From Lutjanus erythropterus (lineage: Eukaryota; Chordata; Actinopteri; Lutjaniformes; Lutjanidae), in NCBI GenBank assembly GCA_020091685.1, contig CM034595.1, positions 6,005,971-6,069,970 of the forward strand: 64,000 nucleotides of DNA, written 5' to 3'. A program made the position numbers and the translations under genes. Shown here piece by piece: positions 23,395 to 35,510 of this stretch. How positions within the stretch are numbered: the first letter of the stretch is position 1; each line of letters starts with the position of its first letter. The notes below the pieces were generated by a model. The model was not told the origin of the DNA. It was given only the letters and a program-made list of their open reading frames with translations, and searched no databases.

Positions 23395-24560
23395 TAACTT
23401 TGTAAAACATTTGAAATTTCGTAGAAACTACCTGCAAATCACCCCCAAATTTCAGTTAAGTATGTAATAATAACAACACATCTTAAATTTCTCTAAAGTT
23501 ACCCACAAATTACCATGAAATTTCATGGTCAGTAGATGAAGTAGGTGATAATTACCATTTCACATATGTTGGGACCACTGAGACTTCCACAGATGAATTC
23601 AATAATTTTGTGATTTAACTGAACTTTTATTGTGGGCCTCAGCACAGGCCATCCTAAATGGTGGTGCATTGTTCTCTTTGAACAAAGGGAGCCATGGAAC
23701 TCGGTCCCCGACAATCATCCAGATGTTCACACCTCTGGACCCAGCAATCACCTCCTCTTGGTTGAGTGGTGGTTGTCTACCAGTCGTCAGCCAGGTCAAA
23801 GACTTGCTACCCCCATTGCTTGCTCTCTCTCCACTTGCCCGCACAGACCCTCTTGTCCCTGAGGTCTCCCCACCGGTCCCAGTCTATGCAGACACACCAC
23901 TCTCGGCTCTTTCTCTTCTGGACTCTCCAAACCACATGTGGTCTGAAGCAGCCACACTGAATGTTATTCTGCAAGACATCACTGTAAGAGCCTGTCTTAA
24001 CAGAGAAAGTGAATCTACTTAGCACCAGCAGCTTAGAACCCAAAGTCTTCCAGCTAAGCTAATACTTAAAAGAGCACCAACCAAGTTAGCACCAGGACTG
24101 CTAACTCTGCAATGCCAAGAAAGGAGCAGCCGCCCTTCCTCCTCCTGCAACTGGACTAAACACAACAAAGACAGACTTTCCCTCGACACTGGACAACCCT
24201 TTTTCTAGCCTGACTCTTCCTTCACAAAACGGATCACTAGCTTACAAGCATCTCAAAGCAATTGCTCTTTCCTTAAGGACTGGTAATGTACTGGGCACAA
24301 TATAGTAATAGTATACATGGTTAAGCCTAGAGCTGCTTAACTGTGGAACTCACTGCATGGCCACTGAGTTGGCCACCTTTGCTTTCTTTGAAATTAACTG
24401 CAAATTTAATTTATCATTCAGTAATTACAGTAACTACATGAAAACAGTACTTGATAGTTATCACATAATTAACCATGACATCGGGGGCAAATTGGAGGTA
24501 ATTTGTGGGTTATTTCCAAGAAATTTCCAATACTTGGCAGCTGTTTACCATGAAATTATG
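23395..24560. repeat. Imperfect inverted repeats around a 0.95-kb core
   Basis: Bases about 23405-23530 contain GTTACCCACAAATTACCATG, AAATTTCATGGT and ACCTGCAAATCACCCCCAAA. In reverse complement these resemble about 24485-24560, which has GGGGGCAAATTGGAGGTAATT, TGTGGGTTATTTCCAAGAA and TACCATGAAATTATGG. The core has overlapping open frames around 23600-24040, including one of 130 codons, but no motif I recognise. The structure suggests a decayed element of unknown class. Confidence 0.4.
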
Positions 24561-25284
24561 GGACCTGGAATGAATGAATCATTACCTAATGGTCTAGTTG
24601 ACCAATCAGATTGCTTAGTTGGAGCTACTTTTTGTATAATACTAATTAGCCCAGATCATCCAAACACTGCCCCTCTTTCACCTAGTTCAAGTAAGGTCTC
24701 GAGATCTACAATTGGCTACATCAAACAAACATCAAAAAGTCCAATATTGAACAACAGAGTGATCTATACCTGAGTGAGGCAGTTAGAGTGGTTTATCCAG
24801 AGTGGTGGGAGATTTAGAGGTTTCAATCTAGTCTAGATCAATACAGACTCATTGGGTGGGTCAGTGCTGTCCTGCCCCATTTCCAGAACATAGTGTCCAG
24901 ATGCAGGAAGCTAATAGCTCATATCAATCACAGCCAAAACCGCTTCCATGGCACCGCCATTGATTGTCAGTCAGTGGCAGGATGAATGGCATCTCCGTAA
25001 TGTTGTGGAGACCAAGCCAACGGGGGGTGTGTGTGTGGTAGAGGAGTGAAATGGCCAGAGGTCCACACAAGACTGAAAGATTTATTGGTGAATGTGCTTG
25101 CTCGATCAATCACATCAAGTTTGTGGAAGAACTAGTGTAGTACGGTGTGGAAAAAATCCAAACAAAAAAAACCCCCTCACAAACTGCTTTAAAATTGTAA
25201 CTAGTCACATATTAATGAATATTTGTGGTTACACAGGTCACAATAACAATGACTTTGAATACTTTATACTATTTACTACAACCA
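24561..25284. other. No recognised feature
   Basis: Nothing recognised apart from a short (GT)n run near 25028-25037. Confidence 0.35.
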
Positions 25285-26610
25285 AGTGTTGATTTAATGA
25301 TTTCTAAACCATCTTCTGATCACCTAATCACTAACATAGAAAAATAATAATCACTGTAAGATTTGTTTTGCAAGTCTTGTGGCTTTGCACTCAAGTCTCA
25401 AGTCAAGTTGCAAGTGAAAATCAAGTCCTGAGTCAAGTTCCAAGTCCTAAAGGTTGAGCTGAGTCCTAAATAAATTATACTGTAACAGTGAGTTTCCTGC
25501 ACCACTGAATTAAAGTAATAGGTAAAGTTACTTACCTATTAAACTAATGCTAGCTAAGCATTAGGGTGCTAACTGTGTAAATATTTTACTTAGTGTTCTT
25601 TGTACAACTTCAGATGTCAAATAAAGTTGGAATTTGTTGCATCTCTGTAAGTCGTCCGTAATTTTCAACTCATGTTTACGTTTACGTATGTACTTTGTTG
25701 ACCCCCATGTAATTTTTGTACATGAACCAAACTGTCTTTGGTAGGATCATTTTTTCCAACTAGCGCTCAGTAATGTACCGTTAGTTCTCCATGATTCTCT
25801 CCTGCAAATTGATTGGATTCTGTTGGATTGGTTCAAACAAAGTGGATCTGGGAGATTAAGTGTGACTGTTGGAAATTAAGAGTGTTAACATTAGTTGATT
25901 CAGGAAATGAGGGGATACTGGGAACTGATTTGTAAACTCTTTAAAACTTTTTATATAAGAGACTTTTTCATCTGTGGGTGTTGGGGAAGGTATCAAGGAT
26001 TTTCAAGTTGATTTAATTATTTCTAAACTGTTTTCTGATCACTGATGGGAAAAAAAAAATAGTAGGTTTAAGACTGACAGAAGTTATTGTTTTGCAAGTC
26101 ACGATCAAGTTTCAATTCCTAAACAAGTCATAATGTAATTGTGTTTCCAGCCACATAGCTTAAACGGAAGTAACTTTGTAAATCTAACAGCTTAGCATTA
26201 ACACTAACTATGTTATGTTATGCTATGTTAGCATGTTATGCATGTTATGATTCTCTCCTGCAAATTGATTGGATGCTGTTGTACTGGTTCAGACAAAGTG
26301 GATCTAGGGAATTAAGTGTCGACTTGCTGGGAATGAATAGTGTTAACGTTATCAGATTCAGGAAGTGAAGAGAAATCAACTGATTCATGGATTCACACTT
26401 TTTAAAATAAGATCATTTTTAATCTTTGGGCTGGGTGAAGGTACAGTAAGTCAAAAGGCTCAAGTTCAAGTGAAGTCAGGAGTCATTTTTGTTAAAGGCC
26501 AAGTCGAGTTGCAAGTCTTTTTTGATTTTGTAAAATCAAGTCTAAAATCATCAAATTTGTGACTTAAGCCTGACTTAAGTCCAAGTCATATGATTCAAGT
26601 CCACAACACG
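25285..26610 (+). repeat. Diverged tandem pair rich in CAAGTC
   Basis: Unit 1 (about 25285-26005) and unit 2 (about 26008-26470) share, in the same order, GATTTAATNATTTCTAAAC, TTTTCTGATCAC, GTTTTGCAAGTC, ATGATTCTCTCCTGCAAATT, GACAAAGTGGATCT and GTGTTAACNTTA. Each begins at the GATTTAAT word and runs into CAAGTC-rich sequence. The pair ends with a CAAGTC-rich tail (26455-26605). A related tail lies in reverse orientation at 63310-63420. It is noncoding. CAAGTC-rich ends are known from fish repeats. Confidence 0.65.
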
Positions 26611-28045
26611 AGATTTGTGATGGCAAACAACAGTCTCCATCACTCTTCATCATCGTCATCCTTCTCACAGGCATTAACATCAGCATGGTCAAAGATTTTT
26701 TCCTCCTCTTCCAGGGCAGATTGAGAATAAGATCTCCTGTCATATCACAGCCAGTACCTCTCATTGTCACTTCAAACACACATATAAACAGTAACAGATT
26801 GAAGAACTAAACTGTAATCACTAACTGTCATCATATTCACCACCCACATGCCCCCATCACGTCTCTGTCTGCTGTACCGACGATGCCTGATCTCATTTTG
26901 TATTCTTTTATCTTTGTCACTTGTTTTGTTATGCATCAAGGCAGTTAAAGAAAAAGACAGCTGACCCTGTAACATTATTATTTTGCATTGTCTGTTCTAC
27001 ATAAACAAACTGAAATTAAAACTCAACTGAAAAGTGAGAGAACAATTACTGGGAGAATTTAAACAACTGTGGAAAATCCTTTCACTTTCACATTCTCACC
27101 AATTTAGGGCTGCACATTCTCTGGACAACATGAATTATTCTCAGCAAGGAGGACAGGTCACGGCATCACTGACTACGTTTACATGCACACTGATTTTCTA
27201 CTATCATTCAGAATATGAAAATACTCTTGATATGGGTCATGTAAACAGCATATTCTGATGGTTTATTCTGAATTAGGCCTTTTTACGAATGGAGAGGTTT
27301 TCCATTAAGTAGCACATTCAGAATGTGCGCCTTTACTGCAGTTTGCAACATGACCTTTTGCCTCTTGTCTTTTTGATCTTTTCAAGACGACAATTCAATG
27401 AACGAAAGAGGGAGGCTGTGTTCACATGGCTGAAACCTCTGAAAAAAAAAATCAGATTTTAATGTAAACTTTTCCATAATGTAATCCATGTAAAGACAAT
27501 CATTGTTACTTTTCTCAGTGTTATTTAACAGTATGTTTGCACTTAAATATCACATCCCACCATAGTTCTGGGCACTACACCAAAACAGAACCTGCCCCCA
27601 ACTGTCTGTATTTATAGCCTAATACTTGCAGAACAAGGGACTTCAGCTGTACTTTCTGTTCAGTGTGAATTAGTAAATGTTAGGATGCTATTATGCTAAT
27701 ATAAGATAGTAAGTCATGCAAGATCACCAACTACTGACATACTTGCCACACCCCTTGCCATCTCATACTGATGCAAAAGGTGCCCTTTAGCATCTATGTG
27801 AGACACTGCCAGAAAGCCTTTTTAATATGTGCTTAACTTTATGAAATGTTCACAGTTTGGTTTTTGCAATTTTTAGGGAAAGCAATAACCTCCAAGACTC
27901 CAAGTTCTTTCACTAGCTTCTTGAGGCTGCCTCCAAAAGTGAGGGAGTTAGTAGAAGGATTAAATATGTTTTCAAGTTGGTACAGAAATCTAGTCTCTAT
28001 AAAGTGAAGTTCACGAGACTTCATATTAGGAGGAAGTCAATGATC
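26611..28045. other. No recognised feature
   Basis: No gene or clear repeat was recognised. CTCATACTGATGCAAAAGG near 27762 echoes a word at 21462. Confidence 0.4.
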
Positions 28046-28049
28046 TTGC

Positions 28050-28180
28050 AGAATGATGCACTGAAAACAACCTACTGCTCAACATCAGCAAAGCCAAGCA
28101 GCTGATTATTGATTTCCAGAGAAAGGAGGTCCCACAGCCACAACACTGTGAGCTTCACTTAACTCTGTCCCCACCATTTA
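28050..28180 (+). pseudogene. LINE reverse transcriptase scrap
   Basis: One plus frame reads CTENNLLLNISKAKQLIIDF followed by QRKE. This resembles the segment just after the catalytic YADD box in CR1/L2-type reverse transcriptases (pattern NxLxLNxxKTKExxxDxRR). It is preceded in frame by a stop, and no other RT motif is nearby. It is short, so the assignment rests on one motif. Confidence 0.5.
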
Positions 28181-29280
28181 TGATATATTTCGTCAGTGCT
28201 TAGCTGCAGATACGCAGGACAGAGGGCACTGCAACCCGGGCATAGAGCGGAGCTGCTAACACCGCAGTCCCCACACCTCCACAACAGCCGCAACACAGCG
28301 AGGCTGCTAACACCACAGCCCCGGGACTCACGCTCACACACAGCTCACAGTAGTCACACAGGTGACAGTGATGTCACACACGTAATATGAAGTGATAAAA
28401 TAAATAAATAAATAAAATGTGAAGTCAATATTCTGCTTAAAAATGTCTCTGTTTTTGTCAGTTTTTTGTCTGAAAAGTGATTTTTTTTTTTTTTATGCAA
28501 CCAACCAGCAACCAACCAGAAAAAGAATGAATGATGTTTGAATAAAACATTGTTTTTCTGTCTGAAACTATTAGATTTGTTTTTTCTTTTGATATATTCC
28601 ATGTTCAGTCCCTCCAGGATTTTGCAGGCTATTTTGGGGATTGTTGAAGCCTAAATGCCTGATTTCATGACAACTATTCTCAAAAATTACGATGCATGTT
28701 GCAGTGTTATTAGGCATTTTTGCAATGAAATTGCAGGAGTAAATGAAAAAACAAAAGTTGAGATGTAATATTGTATAATCTGTTAAAGTTAACTTGTTCC
28801 AGGGTGAATAAAACTGCACTCTGTTCCAGATCTTACCAAAAAGGCTCAGGATTACAAAAATTCTAACAAAATGTGCTTCATTTGCAAATGAACAAGTTCA
28901 CCTGGGGGATATTCCACAAAGAAACTAAATCTTTTTGGAGGAGTTACAGCTCAGTCAAAACAGCAATCACCAAATTACAAAAAATAAAAGTGCACAGAGC
29001 GTTGATAAATGTCAATGACAAACTTGTCTGTGTGCTCTTTTCAGAGTTGGGTTGCAGTGACTGAAAAAAATTGCAAGGTAGTGCAGAATTCACAGGGATG
29101 GTTGAATCTGTATCAGTTGTTGTGATGCCAACATCACAACTTCCTGGAGGGCCTGGATGTTAACATATTCATAGAACTGGATATTCTGTGGGTGTTTGGT
29201 GAAAACCAGTGAACTTTGGCAAAAATGCTGGTGCTGGCTGGCAGAGAGTCTGGTGGGGAAAAAAAAGTAATGTTTATTTG
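28181..29280. other. No recognised feature
   Basis: Contains (AAAT)n at about 28399-28418 and a T run at 28482-28494. Nothing gene-like was recognised. Confidence 0.4.
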
Positions 29281-30131
29281 ACTGTTCTTGATGACTATGG
29301 CTGGTGTCATATTTTTGCCAAGTCACTCAGTGTATATAACAGAAAAATATATTTTAAAAGATTAAACTCTTAAACTTTATAACTATCACAGTTTACCACC
29401 CAGGAATAGGAGAAATACAGATTTGGATCAAAATGTAGACACTCGGGGAAGACGAGCAGTTCTTGAGCAAACTTGCACAGACACCAAAAAGTTGAACCAA
29501 AGGCAACCAAAAAATCAAAAAGGAAAGACATAAAAATCAAAGCCCATAATCCCAAATCCACAATCCGAAGCAGTTTCTAAATCCAAAGCACACAGGAAAA
29601 ATGCAAAGCAAAAAAATCTACAAGAAAAACAGTGAGGGTTCAGACAAACCAACAGGGACGAACTAGCAACTAAGGAGGTACAGACACAGGATGAAATACG
29701 CCAGGGAGGGGAGGACATACAGGACACAGGTGAGGGCAATCAAGAACAGGTAAAAATAATCAGTGATCAAAAAGAGTCAGAAAATAGACAAAGACAGTCA
29801 CTTCCTGTTTTATTTTGGTATGTTTTTCCTTGTGTGTCTTTGTTTTTACTTCCTAAGAAAAACCCAAACCATGACAGTATCAGGCCAACCTCCAAGTAAA
29901 TAAATTTGTTATTAAAAGACATCAACTAATGTGACACGCCAGATGGTTTGGTACACAGAACCATCTGGGAAGTCGCCTTTAGAAACTGTTTGGAAAAGGG
30001 CAGGCACTTTCAAGACATTTCCAAAGTGGTTGGATGAACCATCTGTTATATAACTTCAAACTTCAAACTGTTGTTGACTACTATGGCTGGTTTCATCTTA
30101 TTGCAAAGTCACTGTGTATGTATGTAACAGG
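29281..30131 (+). repeat. Direct repeats about 0.79 kb apart
   Basis: Bases 29281-29343 and 30067-30130 are direct copies with differences, sharing GACTATGGCTGGTGTCAT against GACTACTATGGCTGGTTTCAT and then AGTCACT...GTAT...AACAG. Between them lies repeat-like A-rich sequence and the words GGTTTGGTACACAGAACCAT, CTGGGAAG and GGAAAAGGGCAGGCACTTT. The last word also occurs at 31483-31501. This may be one decayed element with direct terminal copies, but no primer-binding site or open frame supports an LTR element. Confidence 0.4.
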
Positions 30132-31380
30132 AAAAAAAGCATTCAAACAGTTTCAAAGAACTTAACACCTCCAGTATATCACTCTGAGCTGTCCCTGTCC
30201 CAGGCAGTCCTCGTATGACGTGATCCAGCATTAAGCCCTCCTCTGGAGGATGACACTCATTTCACCTGTTAAGGTAATCAGTCAGCTTTAGGTAATCTCA
30301 CATCTTCTGGAAAGCTGTTGCGAAGCGGTGCACGCCGGGAGCCGAGCAGACAAACAGACAGTGGAGTGTTTGCTTGTGTTGCGCGGTGGAGGGAAGGGTG
30401 GCATTTTGATTTGATTGGGGATTAAAGGTCATGAGGAAGTATTTAAACGCTCCTGCTCAACTCGGGGCTAATCATTCCTCCGCAGCTGTGAGTCGGAGGA
30501 GTCGGCAGAGCTCTCAGATCACCGTTGTCACACTGTGTTGTCTCCCACTTTGCGGTGACAGAGCCTTACCCACCCAGCCAGTAATCCCCTGCAGCAAAGT
30601 TTGGAGTAAGCTGACGGCATGGAAAAAGATAAATAAGGATTTTCATTTTTTACCCTGTAATGAAAAATTGCATAGCACTTCCTCTCCTCACCGCATTTAT
30701 CTCTAATACACTTTCAGATATTCCTGTGCTGTAATTTAGCACAATGCACAAAAACTTTCCACTTTTTTTTGTTCTTTCCCAGGATGGGTCTCTCAGAGTC
30801 CAAACAACTGAAACTTACTTAAAATAATTATTTCTTCCTTTCAGACTAAGCATGAAGACATTTAACATCTACTAAGCCTCCCTGGTATTGCACCAGTGCC
30901 AGAGTAAGTAACACATCCATACGCACAAGAAACTTCTCCCACTTAGAGAAGAGAGATTGAGGACGTCAGTGACAAATGTCTTGCATTAACTTTGTTGTTT
31001 ATTTTTCCCCCGGAAGATGTGAAATAACCCTATTAAATCAAGTAGTCACTTGGCCATTAATCTCAATGCAGCTGACTAGTCCCTCAAAGCTAATGGGGTT
31101 TAGAATTTGCATGAGGCGAGTTTACCCACAAAGCTTCGCCTAAGAGGATTGCTGTTCAGACAGAGAGCTTATTGTCACACTTGTTCATAGACATGGATTA
31201 ACGATAGTAGGCCCAAAGAACTCCACTAACTGTGGCAGCAACTCACAAGTTCCCCTTCACTGGCTCAGATCTCTGTTTCACAGGGACGGAGGTTCAGACA
31301 GTCTACAGCACGCATGGAAAAATACCACAGATTTGTGTAATTTATTGCTGAACCCTGAGCATTGGGACAAAACTGAATTT
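30132..31380. other. Mostly unique DNA, partly conserved-looking
   Basis: No gene was recognised. Bases about 30950-31160 are non-repetitive, with AATTTGCATGAGGCGAG, GGCCATTAATCTCAATGCAG and ATTAACTTTGTTGTTTATTT. They have the mixed composition often seen in noncoding elements conserved among vertebrates. A one-genome view cannot confirm this. Confidence 0.25.
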
Positions 31381-31499
31381 GAATGGGGGGAGGGAGTCAA
31401 ACTCTTGGCTTTTAAACCTTGTAACGGGCCAACTTACAACAACTAACCTGACATGCCAAATGTACCCTTAGAAATGGTTTGGAAAAGGGCAGGCACTTT

Positions 31500-32240
31500 G
31501 CACTTTGATTTAGAAGGGCTACAGAGTTGACACGTTGTGCTTGAGATACATCTGATGGCAATGTTATTGAATCAATTTACTGAAAAGTTTAAACGATATT
31601 CCCACCTTTTTTAAACCAGGAAGTGAGTGAGGGGTCCTTAGGGTATAGCTAACCCTTTTTATGCCTGATAAAATCATGTTTTTGTTCAAATATTACCAAG
31701 TTAAAGTCCAAATTGACAAACTGTTAAAGTTTTAGTGAGCAGCCATTTTATTTTTTATAGTTGCTCAGAGTTCTCTTAATGCTAATCAAAATTCTTATTT
31801 AGCTTTTATTCAGAAGGGCTACAGACATGTTGACATGCTATGGTTGAAACACATCTGATAGCAATATTTGCATTATTTTCTATATTTGATGAAATTGTCA
31901 CAAAGTAAAGAGTTTACCAGTGCTTGAGCAGTATTCCCACCTTTTTTTAAACCAGGAAGTGAGACAGAGATTCTTAGGGTTTGGCATACCCTTTTTATGC
32001 CTGATTAAATCATGTTTTTGTTCAAATCTGATGGAGTTGATGGAAATCTGGGAAATAACTTCAAAGGGTCAACATTTTCATTTTATAAAATCAATTTCTG
32101 AACAAAGATGATTATAAAATTACATTTATTAACCTATGTTATCAGGAAGTATTGTTAGTGTTAGATTTTAAAGGCTCTTAACACATTTTTTAATTTTTTG
32201 AAGTTGTTAATTCTTGTCTGGGACAAGGCTGTTTTCTGAC
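31500..32240 (+). repeat. Dispersed repeat with partial tandem duplication
   Basis: Bases about 31511-31735 and 31812-32060 are direct copies. Both have AGAAGGGCTACAGA, ACATCTGATNGCAAT, TATTCCCACCTTTTTT, AAACCAGGAAGTGAG, CCCTTTTTATGCCTGAT and AAATCATGTTTTTGTTC. The full unit, 31735-32240, has an inverted relative at 11851-12300. Confidence 0.65.
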
Positions 32241-33740
32241 AGAAATTAAAACTAAAGCAAACATTTCATGAATTGCATTGATTTTATATAACCAACCCCT
32301 TTAAAAATCACGAAAAATTGGTATTAGCGTCTGGGCATCAATCATTATTCAAGTTTTTTCTTTTTTTTTTTTTTTTGTGGGACGTGATTTGTCCCAGTTC
32401 TCAAGAATGGATTTTATACAGATACTTTAAGCAGCCATCCTCAAGCACATCACAAAGGTAAAGAGAAAGTCAAATATGATGATTGTTTTTACATCCCTGT
32501 TTGATTCCTCAATACTCACCTCCTGCTTCCTAAATATCAATTTCTCTTTCAATATTTATTTTCTGTCATATCGCTGCGGCGTCACAGCGCTCCTGAATTC
32601 CTGCTCTGTGTTGTCAACTTAGCTTTTTACATCATTTGAATAAGCCTCTTTCAGTGCGAGCGCGTGTGCTGTGTTTCATAGTGACTAAAGCAGCTTTGGA
32701 GTCTAAATATAACATGTATCCACTGCATTAATTCTTTAATATTTATCAGCGGGAAAAAGGTGCTCGAAATGTGGCATATATCCGTGTTTAAAATTCAGGA
32801 GGAAAACAGCGAAAAAAAAAAAAAAAGATACACAAGTTCGGCTCAAGTTCTGACACGGTTTGATCAGCACTCACGCACACACACTCAGGCTGCACCTCCA
32901 GGACAGCACAAATCCTTCAATATCCTTTGGAAAAAAAAAAAAAGACTCTATCTCGTCTTCCACTGCCCACATTGTGTTACTGATCCACAGTGTGAATTAC
33001 AATAGCAATCTGAGCACCGACTCTCACTTGTATGATCGCTGCTCAAGAGTGACAACAGGCTGTTATGATACAACATCACAATTGCAGTTTATTCCCTGGA
33101 GTGAAGTGGCGTGTCAGCGATGTGTAACACATCGCAGTCGCAGTGGAATACAACTCTATTGTAGAGGAAAATGACAAAGCAATGCAAACAGAGGTTTTAA
33201 AGGGTTCTAAATGATTACACACGTTCTTTTACTTTCTATCCATCTATCCTCTCCCAATATCCCACTGATATTCAGCACAACACCCACACTGCTGTGGAGG
33301 GAAACACCCTCAATTTCCAACCAAATTTCCAAAAGAAGTGCAAATTAATGCACGTTTCCATCCACTGCTGTTATCAGTGCCACCGCTGCTTGCACATGCA
33401 CCACGCGTTGTGTGGAGGTGGCACCAAAACAGCCTCTCACAGCTCCATTTACTGCAATAATAAACTGCAGGGACACCCTCGTCCTCCACTGGTATCAACT
33501 ACTGTATGTTATGCTAGCTTGCCAGCAAATAACATTCGACATGATGCTAAATTTTGTACAGTTCAAACACTGGCATGGCCAATCACAAAGGAGTGCTCTG
33601 GCCTCTCGCTTCAAGATATCTGAATAAAAATGGATTCTAGACCCAGGAGTCTCCTGTTTTCAGACATAATCCCATGCAGTCTGGGGCAAAAAACATGCAG
33701 TAAATGTGATATTTTTCCATCTGTTTGAATATTTCTGCAT
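32241..33740. other. No recognised feature
   Basis: Contains a T run at 32361-32375 and A runs near 32813-32826 and 32931-32943. No gene was recognised. Confidence 0.4.
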
Positions 33741-33746
33741 ACTGTG

Positions 33747-34018
33747 TAGGGCTGCACAATTAATTGCAATATTGTCGAAACTGCAATATCGCCAAGTACT
33801 ATAACCAAATCACAATTTTTTTGAAAAAGGAAAAACATGCAAACTGCAGTATAATAAAGTTCTGTAGTGCTGCAGAGATGACCTGGTCTAAAAATCTTGT
33901 TCTCCAGATATAAGAACACATCTTTGTATGACCCCAACAAATACCACATTATCATGATTTTAACAGTTTTTTTTTTAATAAAAATGAAAATTATTATGCG
34001 AAAATTATCATTCCTACT
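33747..34018 (+). repeat. GGGCTG-ended AT-rich repeat, copy B
   Basis: Begins TAGGGCTGCACAATTAATTG and contains TTGCAATATTGTCG, GTGCTGCAGAGATGACCTGG, ATAAGAACACATCTTTGTAT and GAAAATTATCATTCC. It belongs to the same family as 22.1, 37.36 and 56.99 kb. Confidence 0.65.
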
Positions 34019-34269
34019 TGCATATCAGAATTTCAGACCAAATAAGTGCAGTGACTTTTTGGAAAGCTTGTTTCAATGAGGCCACTTGTATTCAAGTGTG
34101 ATGAAACTTGGTCTCACTTTATAAGATGACTTTCCTCATTTCACCGACAAAAAAGGGTTTTCTAAGCAATTTTCAGCATGCGCTCGCCATCTAAATGCCA
34201 TTATAATTCAGTTTGTACAGGAATCTCCAAATGTCACAAATTTTGGATACCAAAATCACAGCATGATTT

Positions 34270-34790
34270 TTTTTTCTGTGGTGTTCTTCAAGGTACTGGT
34301 GGCTCGCAACCCTGCCTTAGTGTGGCACCAGAAATTACAGGGGGTCCCCCAAGACATTATCTGCTCTGAGATCATCAAAATTAGATATGCACATGTTAAG
34401 TACAATCACAATTTATGCAAAACTATTTCAAAAGATACATTTCTTTGTCCTGATTTGAATATAACAGAATACTTGTTCACACCTCCGTGACCTCCCCAGC
34501 TCTGTGATAATAAATCATTATTGTTCTTTTGGTAATTATAAGTGTATATGCTGCTCTGCTGGGTTGTTAAAAAAAAAAATGTTAAGCTTATACTAGAAAA
34601 GAGGCATTTAGAAAATTTAAAGGTGCTAAGAATGGAAAGAACTTAATTAATGTTTATTTTGCACAGTAAAACTTTGGAATGAATCATTCTATTTGTGTAT
34701 GTACGTGTGTGGGCAGGCTGGGGGCCTCAGCTTATCATAGATACAAATGGGGGCTCTAAGGAATAAAAGATTGGGAACCACTGTTTTTCG
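34270..34790 (-). repeat. Probable decayed hAT-type repeat
   Basis: The right end GATTGGGAACCACTG resembles the CAGTGGTTCCCAA terminus of a common fish repeat, read in reverse. GTGGCTCGCAACCC near 34301 and the G-rich word GGGGGCTCTAAGG near 34750 fit the same family. Family and left limit are uncertain. Confidence 0.4.
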
Positions 34791-35270
34791 AGGGATTTTT
34801 GATCATTTTTTATCATTCTCTAAACCTTCAAAATGTGACTGTAGCAGTTAAGCTTAGCCAAATGTCTGGCAGCAGACCTGACTGTTATGAGAATATTAGA
34901 GATTGGTTCATCAATATAAACAGTTGGCGGTGCAAATTCTCCAGCTGGGTGCCATTAAACCACTACAGAGGAAGAGGGCGCAAAGAGATGACGTGATTAA
35001 AAAAAAAATGTGCCAGTAAAAGTATGCCACTGTCAGTATGCAAGTACCTACTCTGACTCTGACTGGCTAGTACTTGTTACCTTTGTTGGTTTGGAGCGAG
35101 CTTGAGTCGGGTTATGGCAATAATATTTTTAACATATCTAATCTACATTTTCTCAAAGACATTTTACTCACTAACTATATTATTTACCCTACCCACCTTG
35201 AAGTTCTAGGATGTGGGGAGAGGTGGGCCAGTGCTGCAGTCATTGTCCAACTGTCACTGGATTTTGGTTA
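34791..35270. other. No recognised feature
   Basis: Nothing recognised. Confidence 0.35.
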
Positions 35271-35510
35271 AAATAAGTATATTGCGCGACCACAAAATCA
35301 TGTGATGATGTAAAGTTATGTTACTTAAAACTTTAAATCAGTCCAAGTTGACTTTTGGTTTCATACGGGATGTTAATCCTGCTCTCCTGGGTGAAAGTCC
35401 AGTGTTTGTTTGACCCCTCCTGTCCACGTCCTCCCGAGGCAGTTTCTCTCTCCTATACTGCTCCTGTCATAATTACCACTAGAGGTTGCCACCTAACAGT
35501 AAATGCAAAT
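35271..35510 (+). repeat. Dispersed repeat, relative of 15.2 kb
   Basis: Contains GTCCAAGTTGACTTTTGGTT, CATACGGGATGTTAATCC, CTCTCCTGGGTGAAAGTCCA and GTGTTTGTTTGACCC. The word order matches 15.26-15.35 kb and a pattern I recall from fish repeats. Confidence 0.45.

Noticed and set aside
29400-29740. Possible LTR or internal part of an LTR retrotransposon
   Set aside because: A-rich repeat-like DNA, but no TG...CA ends, primer-binding site, polypurine tract or gag/pol frame could be found.
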